This document shows positions 1 through 10,505 of a DNA stretch of 64,000 nucleotides, in pieces. Within the stretch, counting starts at the first letter, position 1. The number at the start of each line of letters is the position of its first letter. The position numbers and the translations under genes were made by a program. The DNA is from Blumeriella jaapii (lineage: Eukaryota; Ascomycota; Leotiomycetes; Helotiales; Drepanopezizaceae), in contig VWND01000032.1 in NCBI GenBank assembly GCA_009599575.1, forward strand, positions 124,001 through 188,000, in the 5' to 3' direction. The notes under the pieces are model-generated. The model had not been told where the DNA came from, searched no databases, and saw only the letters and a list, made by a program, of their open reading frames with translations.

Positions 1-468
1 TTAGTAAAAAAAAGTTTTAATTAAAACACCGATAAATAAACGTCGGTACGGGCGGCCTGAAAAAAGTTCGAATTGCAAAAGCAGATCGAATCCTTAACCG
101 TAGATACAAAGCTTTCTAGCGAAAGTTGTTTGGTCTTTTTTTATATTACAGCTAATTTAAAAATAATTAGAAAAATAATATAAACCAAAAAGTACGCATA
201 TAAATTAAAAAAAAAACACCGAGCTAAAATATTCGAGGTCGCGAATTTTATATATAATAGGTTGCGCTTGTAAGTCACGTGATTTAGCGCGAAGCCTAGT
301 GGCCGAGGTGGTCCGTGCCCAAACCTTAATTCAACACCACCAGCATTCACCACTGGCAATCATACCACTGGCAGCCATACCACTGGCAGCCATACCACTG
401 GCAACCATACCACTGGCAGCCATACTACTGGCAGCCATACCACTGGCAGCCATACCAGGATCGTAACA
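1..468 (-). mobile_element. C1: LTR end of a family C Ty3/gypsy element
   Basis: Read on the minus strand, it starts at 468 with TGTTACGATCC and matches the first 430 or so bases of C2 (17997 onward) all the way to the window edge. It holds a 15-bp minisatellite next to the LTR start and a minus-strand TATA-like box (TATATAAAA, 246-254). It interrupts the A1 pol frame, which resumes at 469. AAGGG at 469-473 would be the target duplication, but its partner lies off the window. Whether this is a 5' LTR, a 3' LTR or a solo LTR cannot be decided. Confidence 0.8.
343..457. repeat. 15-bp minisatellite in the family C LTR, about 7 copies
   Basis: Head-to-tail copies of a 15-mer close to CATACCACTGGCAGC, with only one or two differences between units (CAAC for CAGC, TACTACT for TACCACT). 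C2 has the same array on the other strand with about four units, so copy number varies within the family. Read on the minus strand it encodes a five-residue VWLPV repeat, which is an accident of the period. Confidence 0.9.
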
Positions 469-3400
469 AAGGGCCGGAAGGTCGGAAATAGACGTATATC
501 GAGCCATACGTAGTCGCTAATATCAAAATCGATCGCGCGGCGAAACCTATTTGCACTTTTTTTCATTTTGTCGTAGGCTTGTTAAAAATGCGATTTGGCG
601 AAATTTCAAGCGTCGTAGTGGCGGCGAGCGTACGCACGAGCTTCGTTTGCGTTTAGCTTATATAAAAGATTGGAAAAAGTCGAAGTATCGAGCTTTTAAT
701 TTTAATTAATATAAAAAGTATAATCGTATACAATTTCAAAAAATAAAAAGCTATTTAGATTCTCGTAAAAAAGGATTATTTAAACGAAATCTATTATTAA
801 AAAAAATTCGCTTTAATTGTTTTGATAAAAGTTTACGAAAAATCGAAAGCGTTTTTGCAAATATTAGTTGTAAATTTCGGTTTGATTATCGGTTTCAAAA
901 TAAGCGGCTATCGAAAGCTTTAATTGCGTACCGAGTATTTTATTTAATTCAAACCAAAAAATAAACTAATACTAAGGGCCACGATCGCTAATAATACTTT
1001 TTAAAAAGCCAAAATATTTGTATATATAAAATATATATAATTTAGCGAAGCTTCGAGCGTCGATATTTTTGTAACAAAAAATCGAAATAACCTGCTTGGA
1101 AAAGCGATTTATTACTACGAATACGTTATCGTAATCGTATTTGTTTTTATTAAAATTGCAAAAGTTTATTATAATATGCTTTTAAAAATGGTCAAAAACA
1201 AAAAAAGGCTAAAAAAAACCGAAGCGTTTATTTTTTAAAATAAAACTTTTTCGATAAACGTGGCAATTGCGATAATATTATTTTACAAAAGCTGTTATAC
1301 CTCGCTAATAGTATTAATCCGAAAGCAATTGCGTAATTTTGCGAGCGCTGAAATAAGCGGTGGAAATCTGGTCGTGCACTTTTCGTACAAAAGCCAAACG
1401 GAAATAATCGACGTTTAATATTATTAAGCGATCGTAATATAATAACAAATCGCGTTTAAGTATATACGAAATATTATTAGCGTCGTTTTTTTTCGTAGCG
1501 TTTCGTACAGCTTTTTTTCGGAAGGCTATTAAACTGCTAATTGTGCGATTAGCGTAAAAAAGCTGGTTAACAATACGAAATACGAAAAAAAAAAATCAGT
1601 TATTTCAACGATAAAAACAGCTGTTTCGAAGATTGTAAAAGATCGAAATTTTTTAGTTAAAAAGCGGTAATCGATCTGATCGGCTCGAAAAAATGTTTGC
1701 AAACGCTAAATGCGTTTAAAAGAGTTTTAGCGATCGAGTTCGCTCGTACGACGTATTAATGCGTCAGCCAAAAAATTATGTTTATTTGGTTTATACGTAA
1801 TAAAAAAGTTATAATCGGCGAAAAGCTCGGCTCAGCGTGCTTGTCGAACGTTTAAAAATTTGAAAATTATAAAATACTTTAAAGTTTTGTGATTAGTAAT
1901 AATTTTAATTTAATAAACCGAATTAATTAATTCAGCACGAAAATTGCTTAAAAATCTTACGATTGCGAATATTTTTTTATCGTATACGACGTAGTTTAAT
2001 TTTGCGAAAATTATAATTTTGTTAAAATAAGCGATTGGAAGCCAATCGTCGTTATAAAATTGCGAAAGCATAAAAGCTATTACGCCGTCGAAAGCGTCAG
2101 TTTTTAATATGCAAGGAAAATTTTGCTTATAATATTATAAAACTGATATAATAATAAAAGCTAGTGTAAAAAGATCGAAATTTTTCTGATATTTAAAAAT
2201 AAAATTATAAAAAACGTTAATCTTAGTTAAATAAACCAAAAGCTTTGCAATTATACCGTAGTTTCGAATAAAACGTCGGTAAAAATTACACCAAAAAAGC
2301 TTTATACGCTTTTTATAATAATAGAAGGCTTTTAATAGGCGATTACGAAGATTTTCTTTGAATTTACTTTTAAGTTTTTAATAAAAATAATAAAGCTTAA
2401 ATAACGAATCCGAATAACGTTGAATTTAAACTTTCGAATATCGGCCTGTAATCCAGCGTCAGCGAGCTTTTGAAACATTTTGCGAACGTATATAACGTAT
2501 TTCAAAAAGTCAGACGAATAAATAAAAATATTATTTAAATATACAATGCAAAAATCGTTTAAATAATCGAAAAAAACGTCGTTTATATAGCGTTGATAAA
2601 TTGCGGATTTATTAATAAAGCCAAAAGATAGCATTTTGCATTTATAAGCGCCGTAATACGTACGAAACGTCGTCAGTTTTTTATTAACGGAATTCATTCG
2701 AATTTTGTAAAAAGTTTAACGAATATCGAGCTTCGTAAAAATTCGCGCTTCCGAAAAACGAGCAAAGGTTTTATCGATAAAAAAAAAAAAGTAGCGATTT
2801 TTACGAATAATATTATTAAAAGCTCGATAATCGATACAAAAACGTAATAAACCGTCGGGTTTTTTAGCGAAAAACATTAGAGCAGCGAAAAAAACGATGA
2901 AAAGTTCGATAAAACCTTTGTTAAAATTATTTTACAAATAAATTTTAATAATCTCGAGCTTCGGAATCGATATCTTATACAAAAAAGTGTATTTCAATTT
3001 TTTCTTATTTATAATAAGTTCGATTTTATAATCGTAAGGCCGGTAAAAGGCTAGCTCGTTACTAGCAGCTTTAGAAAACACGTATTCGAGATTTTTATAT
3101 TCCGAGGAAAAAGATTCGAAGAAAAGTTTATTCGAAATTAGCTTTGCTAAATTGATTGAAAAGATCGAAATCGATATTTTATTAGTTTTGAAACGTTCGA
3201 AAAGATTATGAAATTAAGTTTTAAAAAAAAGTGTTATACGTAAAATCGTTTAATATTTTGTCGATTTTATACAGGAAGGTTAAAAACATTTTAATTGTTT
3301 TTTTTCTAAAGATTAATTTAAAAACGTATACAATAATTTAGCAAATGGAAATTAGATAAGCAGTAAATTAAAAAATTCGTTTTCGAACTGGTCGTTTAAA

Positions 3401-4300
3401 AAATTCAAAAGATGGCTTGTTTAAACTATCGATTATATTAAGCTAAAAAGCCATCGCGGCGAAAGCTTTTTTTCGGTTTTTGGTATAATTATTTTTCGTA
3501 AAACGAAAAAGCTGTTTTAACGAAAAAAAAAAAAAAAAAAAAAGAAAAAAAATAATAAAAAAAGAATCGTTAGCTTGGGAAAATGGCGTAATTTCTTGTA
3601 TTATTTTATTAGCGTCGCTATCGAAATTAGCACCGCGAATGAAATTCGATTTTTTCGCGCTTCGCATAGCGTCGTAAATCTGTTATAATTGATTAAAGTT
3701 TTTGTTACGTTTTACAGCGTCGTTTTGATAGCGAAATTGAATTTTTCGAAAGTGCAAATAAAAAACTTTAATATAACAAGCGTAAAAAGCTATAAAAAAA
3801 TAAGATTTCGGCCAATAAAGCTTGCGCTTATTACAGTTTAATAAAACTTAATATTCGGCTAACCAAGCTTTTTTTAAAATTATATTATAATTTCCGAGAT
3901 TAATAATTAAAAAAAAAATAAACGATTGTATTCGATTGTTAATAATAAAATTAAAAAGCGTAAAATATATGATTAAATAGCTACGAGTTTTATTATATTT
4001 TTTTACAGAAAAAAAAGCCGAAAAAAATTAAATTAAAAGTTTTAAAAAAAAAAAAAATTTTTAATTAACGCCGAATCGATTAACGCATAACCGTTCGCTT
4101 TAAAATCGGCGAGCGCTTTCACTTTGTACAAAAGGTTATTTTTAATAAATATAACGGAAATTATTAATAAATCGCTATTAAAAAGCTTTCGAACGTTAAA
4201 ATAACGCATATCGCGTAATACGCTTAAAAAAAAAGCTTTGCTTAAGCCTAAGCGTTTTTCCGACTAGCGGGAGAGCTTTTAATTTTCTTATATGCGTTTT
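469..4300 (-). pseudogene. A1 pol remnant (protease, RT, RNase H, integrase, start of C-terminal domain)
   Basis: Polyprotein of a Ty3/gypsy chromovirus, read leftward. Protease: the DSGA site is mutated to DFKA (4096-4107), in a context ending NGYALID. Reverse transcriptase: about 3130-2270; the frame over 2332-2697 keeps LTTFRTYYGAYKCK, and the catalytic YLDDILIYS box has become YLNNIFIYS (2515-2541), losing both aspartates by G-to-A change. RNase H follows at about 2150-1850 and integrase at about 1790-640. The last piece, before C1 cuts in, is the start of the GPY/F-type domain (VWLDIRLFPTFRPF, about 567-469). Identity is secure from the domain order and from colinearity with A4. Confidence 0.88.
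3609..3645 (+). repeat. 36-bp CGCGAAT-type motif (A1)
   Basis: GCGTCGCTATCGAAATTAGC followed by ACCGCGAAT. It is very close to the D2 copy at 44992-45028, although A and D are different families and here the coding strand is the other one. Confidence 0.7.
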
Positions 4301-4379
4301 GGAAATCGTTTGGAAAAGGATTTTCGTTTTTATTATTATTATTAAAAAGCGAATTTTCGGCCGGTTCGACCTCGTTTAC

Positions 4380-5830
4380 ATTTATCAGCTTAAAAAGGTT
4401 TTTGGATGGAACCGAAAATCGGCCCGTAAAAAGTCGTGTAAATTAGCTTTTTTAAACTTTTTAATATAAAATAAAAAACGAGCGTTATCGTTAGTCCGAT
4501 CGAAAAAGAAAAACGCCAAAAGGGGCGTTTTAGCGTAGGAAAAAAAAAAAAACAAAAAATTAAGAAAAAGCTTATAAAGCATTTGAACGATTTTCGTACG
4601 TACGATTTGATTCGTAATACGCTTTAATTAAAAACCTACCATTTTAATAAATAATAAATTTAATTGAAAAGCGATTCGCGTATAAATTCGTTTAGCCAAT
4701 TGATTTTATTTTTTTTGTCGGACGGCGATAAGCTAATTTTTAAAAGTCGTTATACGCGCCTATTTCAAATGCAGCTTTTTTTGTAAACGCTTTAGTATTT
4801 TATCGCGGAAAGCGTTCCGAAGCTGTTTGTCGGTTCGTATTTAAGCGTTCGCTGCGAAAGTAAAAAATCGCAAATAAAAGCGCCAGAAATCGTCGTGCGT
4901 ATTTATTGCAAGCATTTTAAATTCGTTTTCGGCCTTTTAAACGTTTAAAAGGTCGGTCAAAAAATCGGCGATTTTTTTTATTAATTTTTCGAAAAATATA
5001 AAATCGGAACGGTTTAAAATACGCGGGGTTAAGAATTTCTTTGCTACGCTTTCGGTTTAATCGAATATATAATTTTTGCGAAATCGATCGCTAGCGAAAT
5101 AATTGTAATAAAATTCGAGGTTGTCGAAAATTCTAATTTTTTAATAGCGTGTTTTGTAATTTTTATTATTATTTAATTTAAATTTAAAATTCGAAACGCG
5201 CTTTATACAAGTTAATCGAAAGTTAGCAAATAAATAGGAATTATAGCGTTTAAAAGACGCGCTAAAGTTTTGGCCGTTAAAAAAAGATTTAAAAAGAATT
5301 TGCGAAAAGCGTGGAAATTAATTTGCAGCGTTTGTTAATTAAAATAAAACGTTGCGAAAAAAAAAAGAAGCAGCAAATTCGCGATTAACAAAAGCACGTT
5401 CGATAGATTTTACCAAACGTTTTAATTAAAAGGTCTGTCGCAATCGTATAGCTTTTAAAAATTATCGTTTACGCTTTTGCGCTTTTTTTAATTGATTTTG
5501 CAAAAGTCTTAATTAAACGCTTTTAGCGCTAGGCTGAGAAATGGCAAGCGAAGTAATTAGCGCTCTGCCTTTTTTTTTTTTTTTTTTTTTTCGGAAAAAG
5601 AATTGTTTTTTAAAAGAAAAAGCTTTTAAAAAAGGCTGCTTTTTCGCTGATTAAAAAAAGAGAAATTAAAGTGTAATAACAAAAGCTGAAAAGCTTTGCT
5701 AAAGGAGGGATCGTTAAACAAAAGCTATTTTTCGCAAAATACGAAAATAAATTTTTTTACGACCGGTCGATCACTTTGATATAATTCGTAAGAAATTCGA
5801 GAAGAAAAATAGTTTACGCCGTCGCCAGCG
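4380..5830 (-). pseudogene. A1 gag remnant
   Basis: The region between the 5' LTR and protease is colinear with the A4 gag region (34680-36130 on the plus strand), reading leftward. The best open piece (4385-4582) matches the C-terminal part of that frame. I see no CCHC zinc knuckle here or in the other family A copies. Stops and homopolymer indels break every frame, so only the position and the match to A4 support the call. Confidence 0.7.
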
Positions 5831-5851
5831 TAAAAAAAGAGTTATTAATAA

Positions 5852-6117
5852 TATAACGATTTAATCAATCGAAAAGCTAGGAGATTAATCAATTATCGCC
5901 GAATTTATATAATATAAAAAACAAGCCTTTGGTTTTGTAACAAAGATATTTATTTAAAATTAACAATTGCAAAAAGCAGAAATGCTAAAAGAGAAGTGCT
6001 TTATATATATAAATAGTTTCTACAGTTGATAGGAGACCCACCAGAAGACCAGGGAGCTTGCAATTATACGTAGTTGCTGGGATGACACGAGAGGTGGCAA
6101 CAAAATGAATCGTTACA
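5852..6117 (-). repeat. A1 5' LTR (266 bp)
   Basis: Minus-strand LTR; the plus strand reads TATAACGAT at its left end and ends ATCGTTACA, RIP-altered forms of the family termini TGTGACGAT/ATCGTCACA. It is the same length class as the A3 LTRs (267 bp) and lacks the 27-bp tandem duplication found in A4. Confidence 0.9.
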
Positions 6118-6122
6118 TTATT

Positions 6123-7235
6123 TTTTAGCAAAAAACGAAATCGTATTTACGATTCGATATTCGTTATAATAAACCGATATACGAAGCTATCGAAATACAT
6201 ACCGATACAAAAAACGATTTCAGCTTTAAATTTGGCTGAGATATTTATACAATACGTTTATAAAAACTTTGGCTATTTTAAAAAAATTACTACAAACAAA
6301 AAATCAGTTTTTATTAATAAATTCTGGTTTTTAATAATATTTTATTTACAAATACGACGTCGATTAAGCATCGCTTTTTATTTTTAAACAAATAGCTAAA
6401 CGAAACGTTAAAATCAAATTTTAAAATTTTATTTTCGCACGTACTGCGATTATCGACAAAACGATTAAGCTACGAAGCTTGTTTTAGCCGAGTTTACGTA
6501 TAATAATTCGATATACGTTTTTACGGATTTTACTTTTTTTCGCATATTATACGGCTTTTATCCAGAATTTAGCAGCAACGTCGAAAACGACGTCGTAAAA
6601 AAAAAGGTACTTTTAGCGGAAAAACGAATTAAAATATTATAAAAAAAAAAAAAAGTATTTAATAAAAAGCTAAAAAAAACCAACGCGAATTACAAAAGAT
6701 TTTACGACGCTAAACATAAAATAATTAAATTTTAAATAAGCGACAAAATACTATTATTAATTAAAAACCTTCGATAGCTGCGACTTTTTCGAAAGCTTTT
6801 AAATAAATATTTAAAATCTTTTAAAATCAAACGAATTATACACGAGCACGGCCAAGCTTATTAACTTAAGCTTTTTTTTAATATTGTATTTACGATACTT
6901 TTTACGTTTTTTTATTAAAACCTTGGCAAAATCGAAACGACACCGAGCCGAAAAATAATATAATAAAATTTTAAAAATTCGAAAAATACAAGGTTAAATT
7001 AATACAAGCTTACAAAAATACAAAAAAAGGCCGATATTACTTAGTGCGATAAAAAAGCTATTTATTAAGCGAAGACTTTTAAAAGCTAAAAAACCATTTT
7101 ACGAACGCAAAAAAGATTATAAAAAAATATTTAAAAAATACGATAAATAATAACAACGGAGCAATAACGAATGCGCGCCGTAAAAGCAAAGAAAAAAAAA
7201 CAAAAACACTTAGAAAACTTCAGAACCGCCGCTAA
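6123..7235 (+). pseudogene. B1 pol 3' end: integrase C-terminal part and chromodomain
   Basis: C-terminal end of the pol polyprotein. From about 6490 the frame reads LAEFTYNNS, followed by ENDVVKKKVLLAEKRIK and NYKRFYDAKHKIIKF, the usual order of a fungal chromovirus integrase C-terminus. The GPY/F region and a chromodomain follow; the chromodomain piece GRYYLVR-stop-KSYLL...SEDF-stop (about 7033-7090) has lost its tryptophans to TAA. The frame closes with a basic tail ending LQNRR and a TAA at 7233-7235. That stop overlaps the stop of the antisense frame arriving from the right. All the stops are RIP-type. Confidence 0.82.
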
Positions 7236-8228
7236 GCTAATTTATTTTCATTTTTTTTTTCTATTTTTTTCGCTATTTTTTTCAGATTCAAAAGCAGCGG
7301 CAGGCTAAAAAAATTAATACTAAACGAACTCGTAAAGTATTCGACTTATCCCAGTTAAAACTTTTACGATAGCTGTAGTCGAATCCTGAATTGCAGCCAC
7401 GATATTCTCGTAAAAATTCAGAATTTAATCTAACTGGTTAAAATAAATTCGAACGACGTTTTCGAAACGTCGGAAAATACGTTTTATATTAGCGTCGTTA
7501 AAAAAAGGGGCCGGCGCAGCTAAAGCCCTCAAAACAGCAGCAGCCGCTAAACCGGCAGAAACGGGCGTAACAGCAGCAGCGGCAGCGGCAGCCCGAGCCG
7601 CGGCGCGATTCGCACGACTTTCGATTATTATAAAAGCCGAAGCGTTACCTTTTTTTAAACGATTTATATAAGCGTCGTAAATAATAAAATTAATAAAAGT
7701 TTTAGCAAAAGCTTTGGTTTCGACAGCAGAAAAAAAAAAAGCGGCAGCGGCTATAATAATATCGAAACGATTTATAAAATCGTTAAGGCCCGCGAAAAAA
7801 ATTTACGCCTCGATAACGCGTACGATAAAAATTTATAGCTAATTAAAAGCGAATTCGAATAAAAGTTTAAAAAATTTATAAAAAAATATTAAATATGCGA
7901 AGTTTTGCAACGGTTGCATTTTACGCTAAAAAGCTCGAAAACGCAAAAAAGCAAAAAAGCCGCTATAATGCTTTCGCGTAAAATCAGACGGACATATCGA
8001 AAGCAAATAAAAATCAAAAGCATTTTAAGAATTCGCGGCGAACGCGGCGAAAAACAATTGATTAAAATAAAAAAAAACTAACGAAAAAATAAAAATAAAA
8101 AAGAAAAAAAAAAAATTAAGCAGAAAAATTGCGGCCATTTTAAAAAAAAAGACTTTTTTAAACGAAAATGCGAGCGCTACCGAAAACAAAAAAAACAAAA
8201 TAGCAAAACAGCCATAATTTACAACCAA
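7232..8228 (-). pseudogene. B1 antisense frame downstream of pol (Ala-rich, unknown function)
   Basis: Convergent with pol; I do not recognise the product. The minus strand carries the same protein as the plus-strand frame of B2 (10506-11273) and the minus-strand-pol copy B3 (59523-60290). Recognisable pieces are FAGLNDFINRF, an alanine-rich block with NRAAARAAAAAAA and APVSAG-like residues (about 7620-7510), and NDANIKRIFRRFENV. The same frame runs upstream as a very hydrophobic stretch to about 8228 with no clear ATG. The ATG used by B2 is ATA here. A homopolymer indel near the C-terminus shifts the last residues relative to B2 and B3. Stops are RIP-type. It could be an accessory protein of the element or a captured gene. 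Confidence 0.6.
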
Positions 8229-8372
8229 AAGCGAAAAAAACAGCTATAATTTACGACCGAAAGCGAAAAAAACCGCACGTTATTTCGAAAGCGTAACGCA
8301 CGTTATATACGAAAGCATACGCATAAAAAAATCAATCGCTTTTAAAAACCAAAAGCTTAAAAAAAAAAAAAA

Positions 8373-8786
8373 TATTAAAAACTAATATCACGTATATAAA
8401 TCAAATAATTCGTTAAAACCTTTTGCTTTTTACCAACCCTCGAATAGCACTTTCTGCGGATAGGCCGTAAAGGCCGGATAATACTATAAAAAACTAAAAA
8501 TAATATTTAAATAAAACATTTTATAGAAATAATTATTAAAAAACCAATTATTAAAATTATATTAAAAAAAATAAAAAAAGGTCGGAATAAAGGCTGGAAA
8601 AGCATATTAAATAGGATTCGCTTGGTTTTCTAAAAAATATTTTTTTCGAAGGCTCCATCCCTCCTTTTGTACTTATATACGCCTTCTACTAGAAATGTAG
8701 AAGGTAGAAATCAGTCTGACTATCAACCCAATCTTATCTGAGCTTTATTATTTGAACTAGTGTTTCCCTGCCTTTCAATCCTTACA
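8373..8786 (+). repeat. B1 3' LTR (about 414 bp)
   Basis: Reverse complement of the B2 and B3 LTRs. It ends CAATCCTTACA and starts with a RIP-altered form of TGTCAGGAACC. It includes the TATATAAGTA box (minus strand, about 8677-8686), which points towards the antisense frame rather than along pol. Confidence 0.9.
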
Positions 8787-9709
8787 AATGGTTTTTTTAA
8801 TTGATGGGAGATTTATTAAAAGACCAGGAAGCTTGCAGCTACACGTAGTTGCTGGGGTGATACGAGAGGTAGCAACAGAATGAATCGTTATATTATTTTT
8901 CCGTCCGAAAAAAGCGCGCCTTCGAGCTTTTATTTATTAATACGTTGTTATTTAAATAATCGTACGAATTCAAATCTTCGGAATACGCTTTTAGCCAGTC
9001 TACAAGTTTTGCAGAAGGACCGGAAAGCTTTTTATGCGCCAAATGAAAGTCGCGCACCTTCAGGAAAATATATATAAAATCAAACGCGGAATACCACGTG
9101 AAATTTTTATTTAAACTTATTTAAAAAGTTTTGTATTAAAAAGTTTTTCGCTGCATTCGATAGGCGATTAATTTTTCGATTTCGTATTTGAGCTTATTAA
9201 TTATATTAATAAATTTAAAAGCTAGATTAATCTGATCTGAAAGCGCGTCGTTAGCTGCTTTACGCAATCGATTAGCGTGAAAAACTGAATGTACGTTTAT
9301 AATATTAAAAAAGTCTAGCTTAAAAGCGTTGTCGAAAATTTTGGCTATAATTTCAAAAAGGCCGTTTATAAAATTGTCGAATTTGCGAAAGGGCCGAAAG
9401 GTCGGAAATGGACGCATATCGAATTATACGTAGTCGCCAACGTTAAAATCGATCGCGCGGCGAGACTTATTCGCATTTCTTTTTATTTTGTCGTAAGCTT
9501 ATTGAAAATGCGATTTGGCGAAGTTTCAGGCGTCGTAATAGCGGCGAATATACGCACGAGCTTCGTTTGCGTTTAACTTATATAAAAAGTTAGAAAAAAA
9601 AAAGTGTCGAGCTTTTAATTTCAATTAATATAAGAAATATAATCGTATACAATTTCAAAAGGTGAAAGGCTATTTAGATTCTCGTGAAAAAAAACCATTT
9701 GAGCGAAAT
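8787..9709 (-). mobile_element. A2, left segment: LTR fragment and pol C-terminus
   Basis: Base layer of the visible nest. Bases 8787-8892 are the terminal part of a family A 3' LTR, cut by B1. After the polypurine-tract region comes the pol C-terminus on the minus strand: a 93-residue open piece (9136-9417) with FPTFRPFRKFDNF, INVHSVFHANRLRKAA and YEIEKLIAYR. This is the GPY/F-type domain followed by the beginning of a chromodomain. The integrase C-terminal linker continues to 9709, where B2 interrupts it. The other half resumes at 17075. Confidence 0.88.
9705..9709. repeat. Target-site duplication of B2 (GAAAT), left copy
   Basis: GAAAT is repeated exactly at 17075-17079, flanking TG...CA termini. 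Uninterrupted A1 reads CGAAATCTATTATT at the same place, confirming the empty site. Confidence 0.95.
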
Positions 9710-10122
9710 TGTAAGGATTGAAAGGCAGGGAAACATTAGTTCAGATAATAAAGCTTAAATAAAGTTGGGTTAATAGTCAGACTGATTTCTACTTTCTACA
9801 TTTCTAGTAGAAGGCGTATATAAATACAAAAGAAGGGATAAAGCCTTCGAAAAAAGTATTTCCCAGAAAACCAAGCGAATTTTATTTAATATGCTTTTCC
9901 AGCTCCTATCCCGACTTTTTTTTATTTTTTTTAATATAATTTTAATAACTGGTTTTTTAACAATTATTTTTATAAAATGTTTTATTTAAATATTATTTCC
10001 AACTCTTATAATACTATCCGGCCTTTACGGCCTATCCGCAGAAAATATTATTCGAAAATTAATAAAAAGCAAAGGGTTTGGGCGGATCACCTGACTTATA
10101 TACGTAATATTAGTTTTTAATA
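9710..10122 (-). repeat. B2 3' LTR (413 bp)
   Basis: Starts TGTAAGGATTG and ends TTTTTAATA, the RIP form of TTCCTGACA seen intact in the other LTR. It shares the conserved block around ATCCGGCCTTTACGGCCTATC with all other family B LTRs. Confidence 0.95.
9817..9826 (+). promoter_or_regulatory. TATA-like box in the B2 LTR, oriented away from pol
   Basis: TATATAAATA on the plus strand, about 690 bp upstream of the ATG of the antisense frame at 10506. The box is conserved as TATATAAGTA in B1 and TATAAGTA in B3 in the same relative orientation. A role as an antisense promoter is inference. Confidence 0.35.
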
Positions 10123-10135
10123 TTACTTCCTTTTC
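10123..10135 (-). promoter_or_regulatory. Candidate polypurine tract of B2
   Basis: Directly next to the 3' LTR; the minus strand reads GAAAAGGAAGTAA. Position and purine content fit the plus-strand primer of an LTR element. Confidence 0.55.
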
Positions 10136-10378
10136 TAGGCTTTTGATTTTTAAAAGCGATTGATTTTTTTATACGTATGCTTTCGTATATAACGTACGTT
10201 ACGCCTTCGAAATAACGTGCGGTTTTTTCCGTTTTTAATCGTGAATTATAGCTGTTTTTTCCGTTTTCGGTCGTAAATTATGGCTGTTTTGCTGTTCTGT
10301 TTTTTTTATTTTCGGTAGCGTTTCGTATTTTCGTTAAAAAAGCTTTTTTTTCTTAAAATGGCCGCTATTTTTCTGCTT

Positions 10379-10381
<3 letters not shown>

Positions 10382-10412
<31 letters not shown>
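10382..10412. repeat. Long T tract in B2
   Basis: Almost uninterrupted run of about 30 T. B1 and B3 have shorter or broken T/A runs at the same place, so this is a homopolymer that has expanded in B2. Confidence 0.8.
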
Positions 10413-10414
<2 letters not shown>

Positions 10415-10505
10415 TTTCTCGTCAGCTTTTTTTTATTTTAATCAACTGCTTTTCGCCGCGTTCGCCGCGAACTTTTAAAATACTTTTGACTTTTATTTGC
10501 TTTCG

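Larger units (their letters stand above)
469..6117 (-). mobile_element. A1: family A Ty3/gypsy element, 3' end missing
   Basis: Minus-strand element with its 5' LTR at 5852-6117, then gag and pol reading leftward. Its 3' end (rest of the chromodomain and 3' LTR) was split off by C1 at 468/469. It is inserted in B1: TTATT at 6118-6122 directly follows the LTR terminus and B1 sequence runs on from there. It is heavily RIP-mutated, with stops throughout, and cannot be functional. Confidence 0.9.
6118..8786 (+). mobile_element. B1: family B Ty3/gypsy element, 3' part only
   Basis: The plus-strand 3' part of a family B element: end of integrase, chromodomain, convergent antisense frame and 3' LTR. 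Everything upstream was displaced beyond the window by A1. The 3' LTR ends at 8786 and the next base belongs to the inside of A2's LTR, so B1 sits in that LTR. AATGG at 8787-8791 would be the right target duplication; the left one is outside. Confidence 0.85.

Noticed and set aside
343..457. Regularly repeated units, possible CRISPR array
   Set aside because: The units are directly adjacent 15-mers without spacers, inside a eukaryotic LTR.
360..566. A 68-codon minus-strand frame with a VWLPV pentapeptide repeat, like a new repeat protein
   Set aside because: It is A1 pol running across the junction into the C1 LTR; the repeat is the 15-bp minisatellite read in frame.
8025..8228. Phe-rich minus-strand frame as an independent small membrane protein
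   Set aside because: It is in frame with the B1 antisense gene, opens with TTG rather than ATG, and its hydrophobicity reflects T runs.
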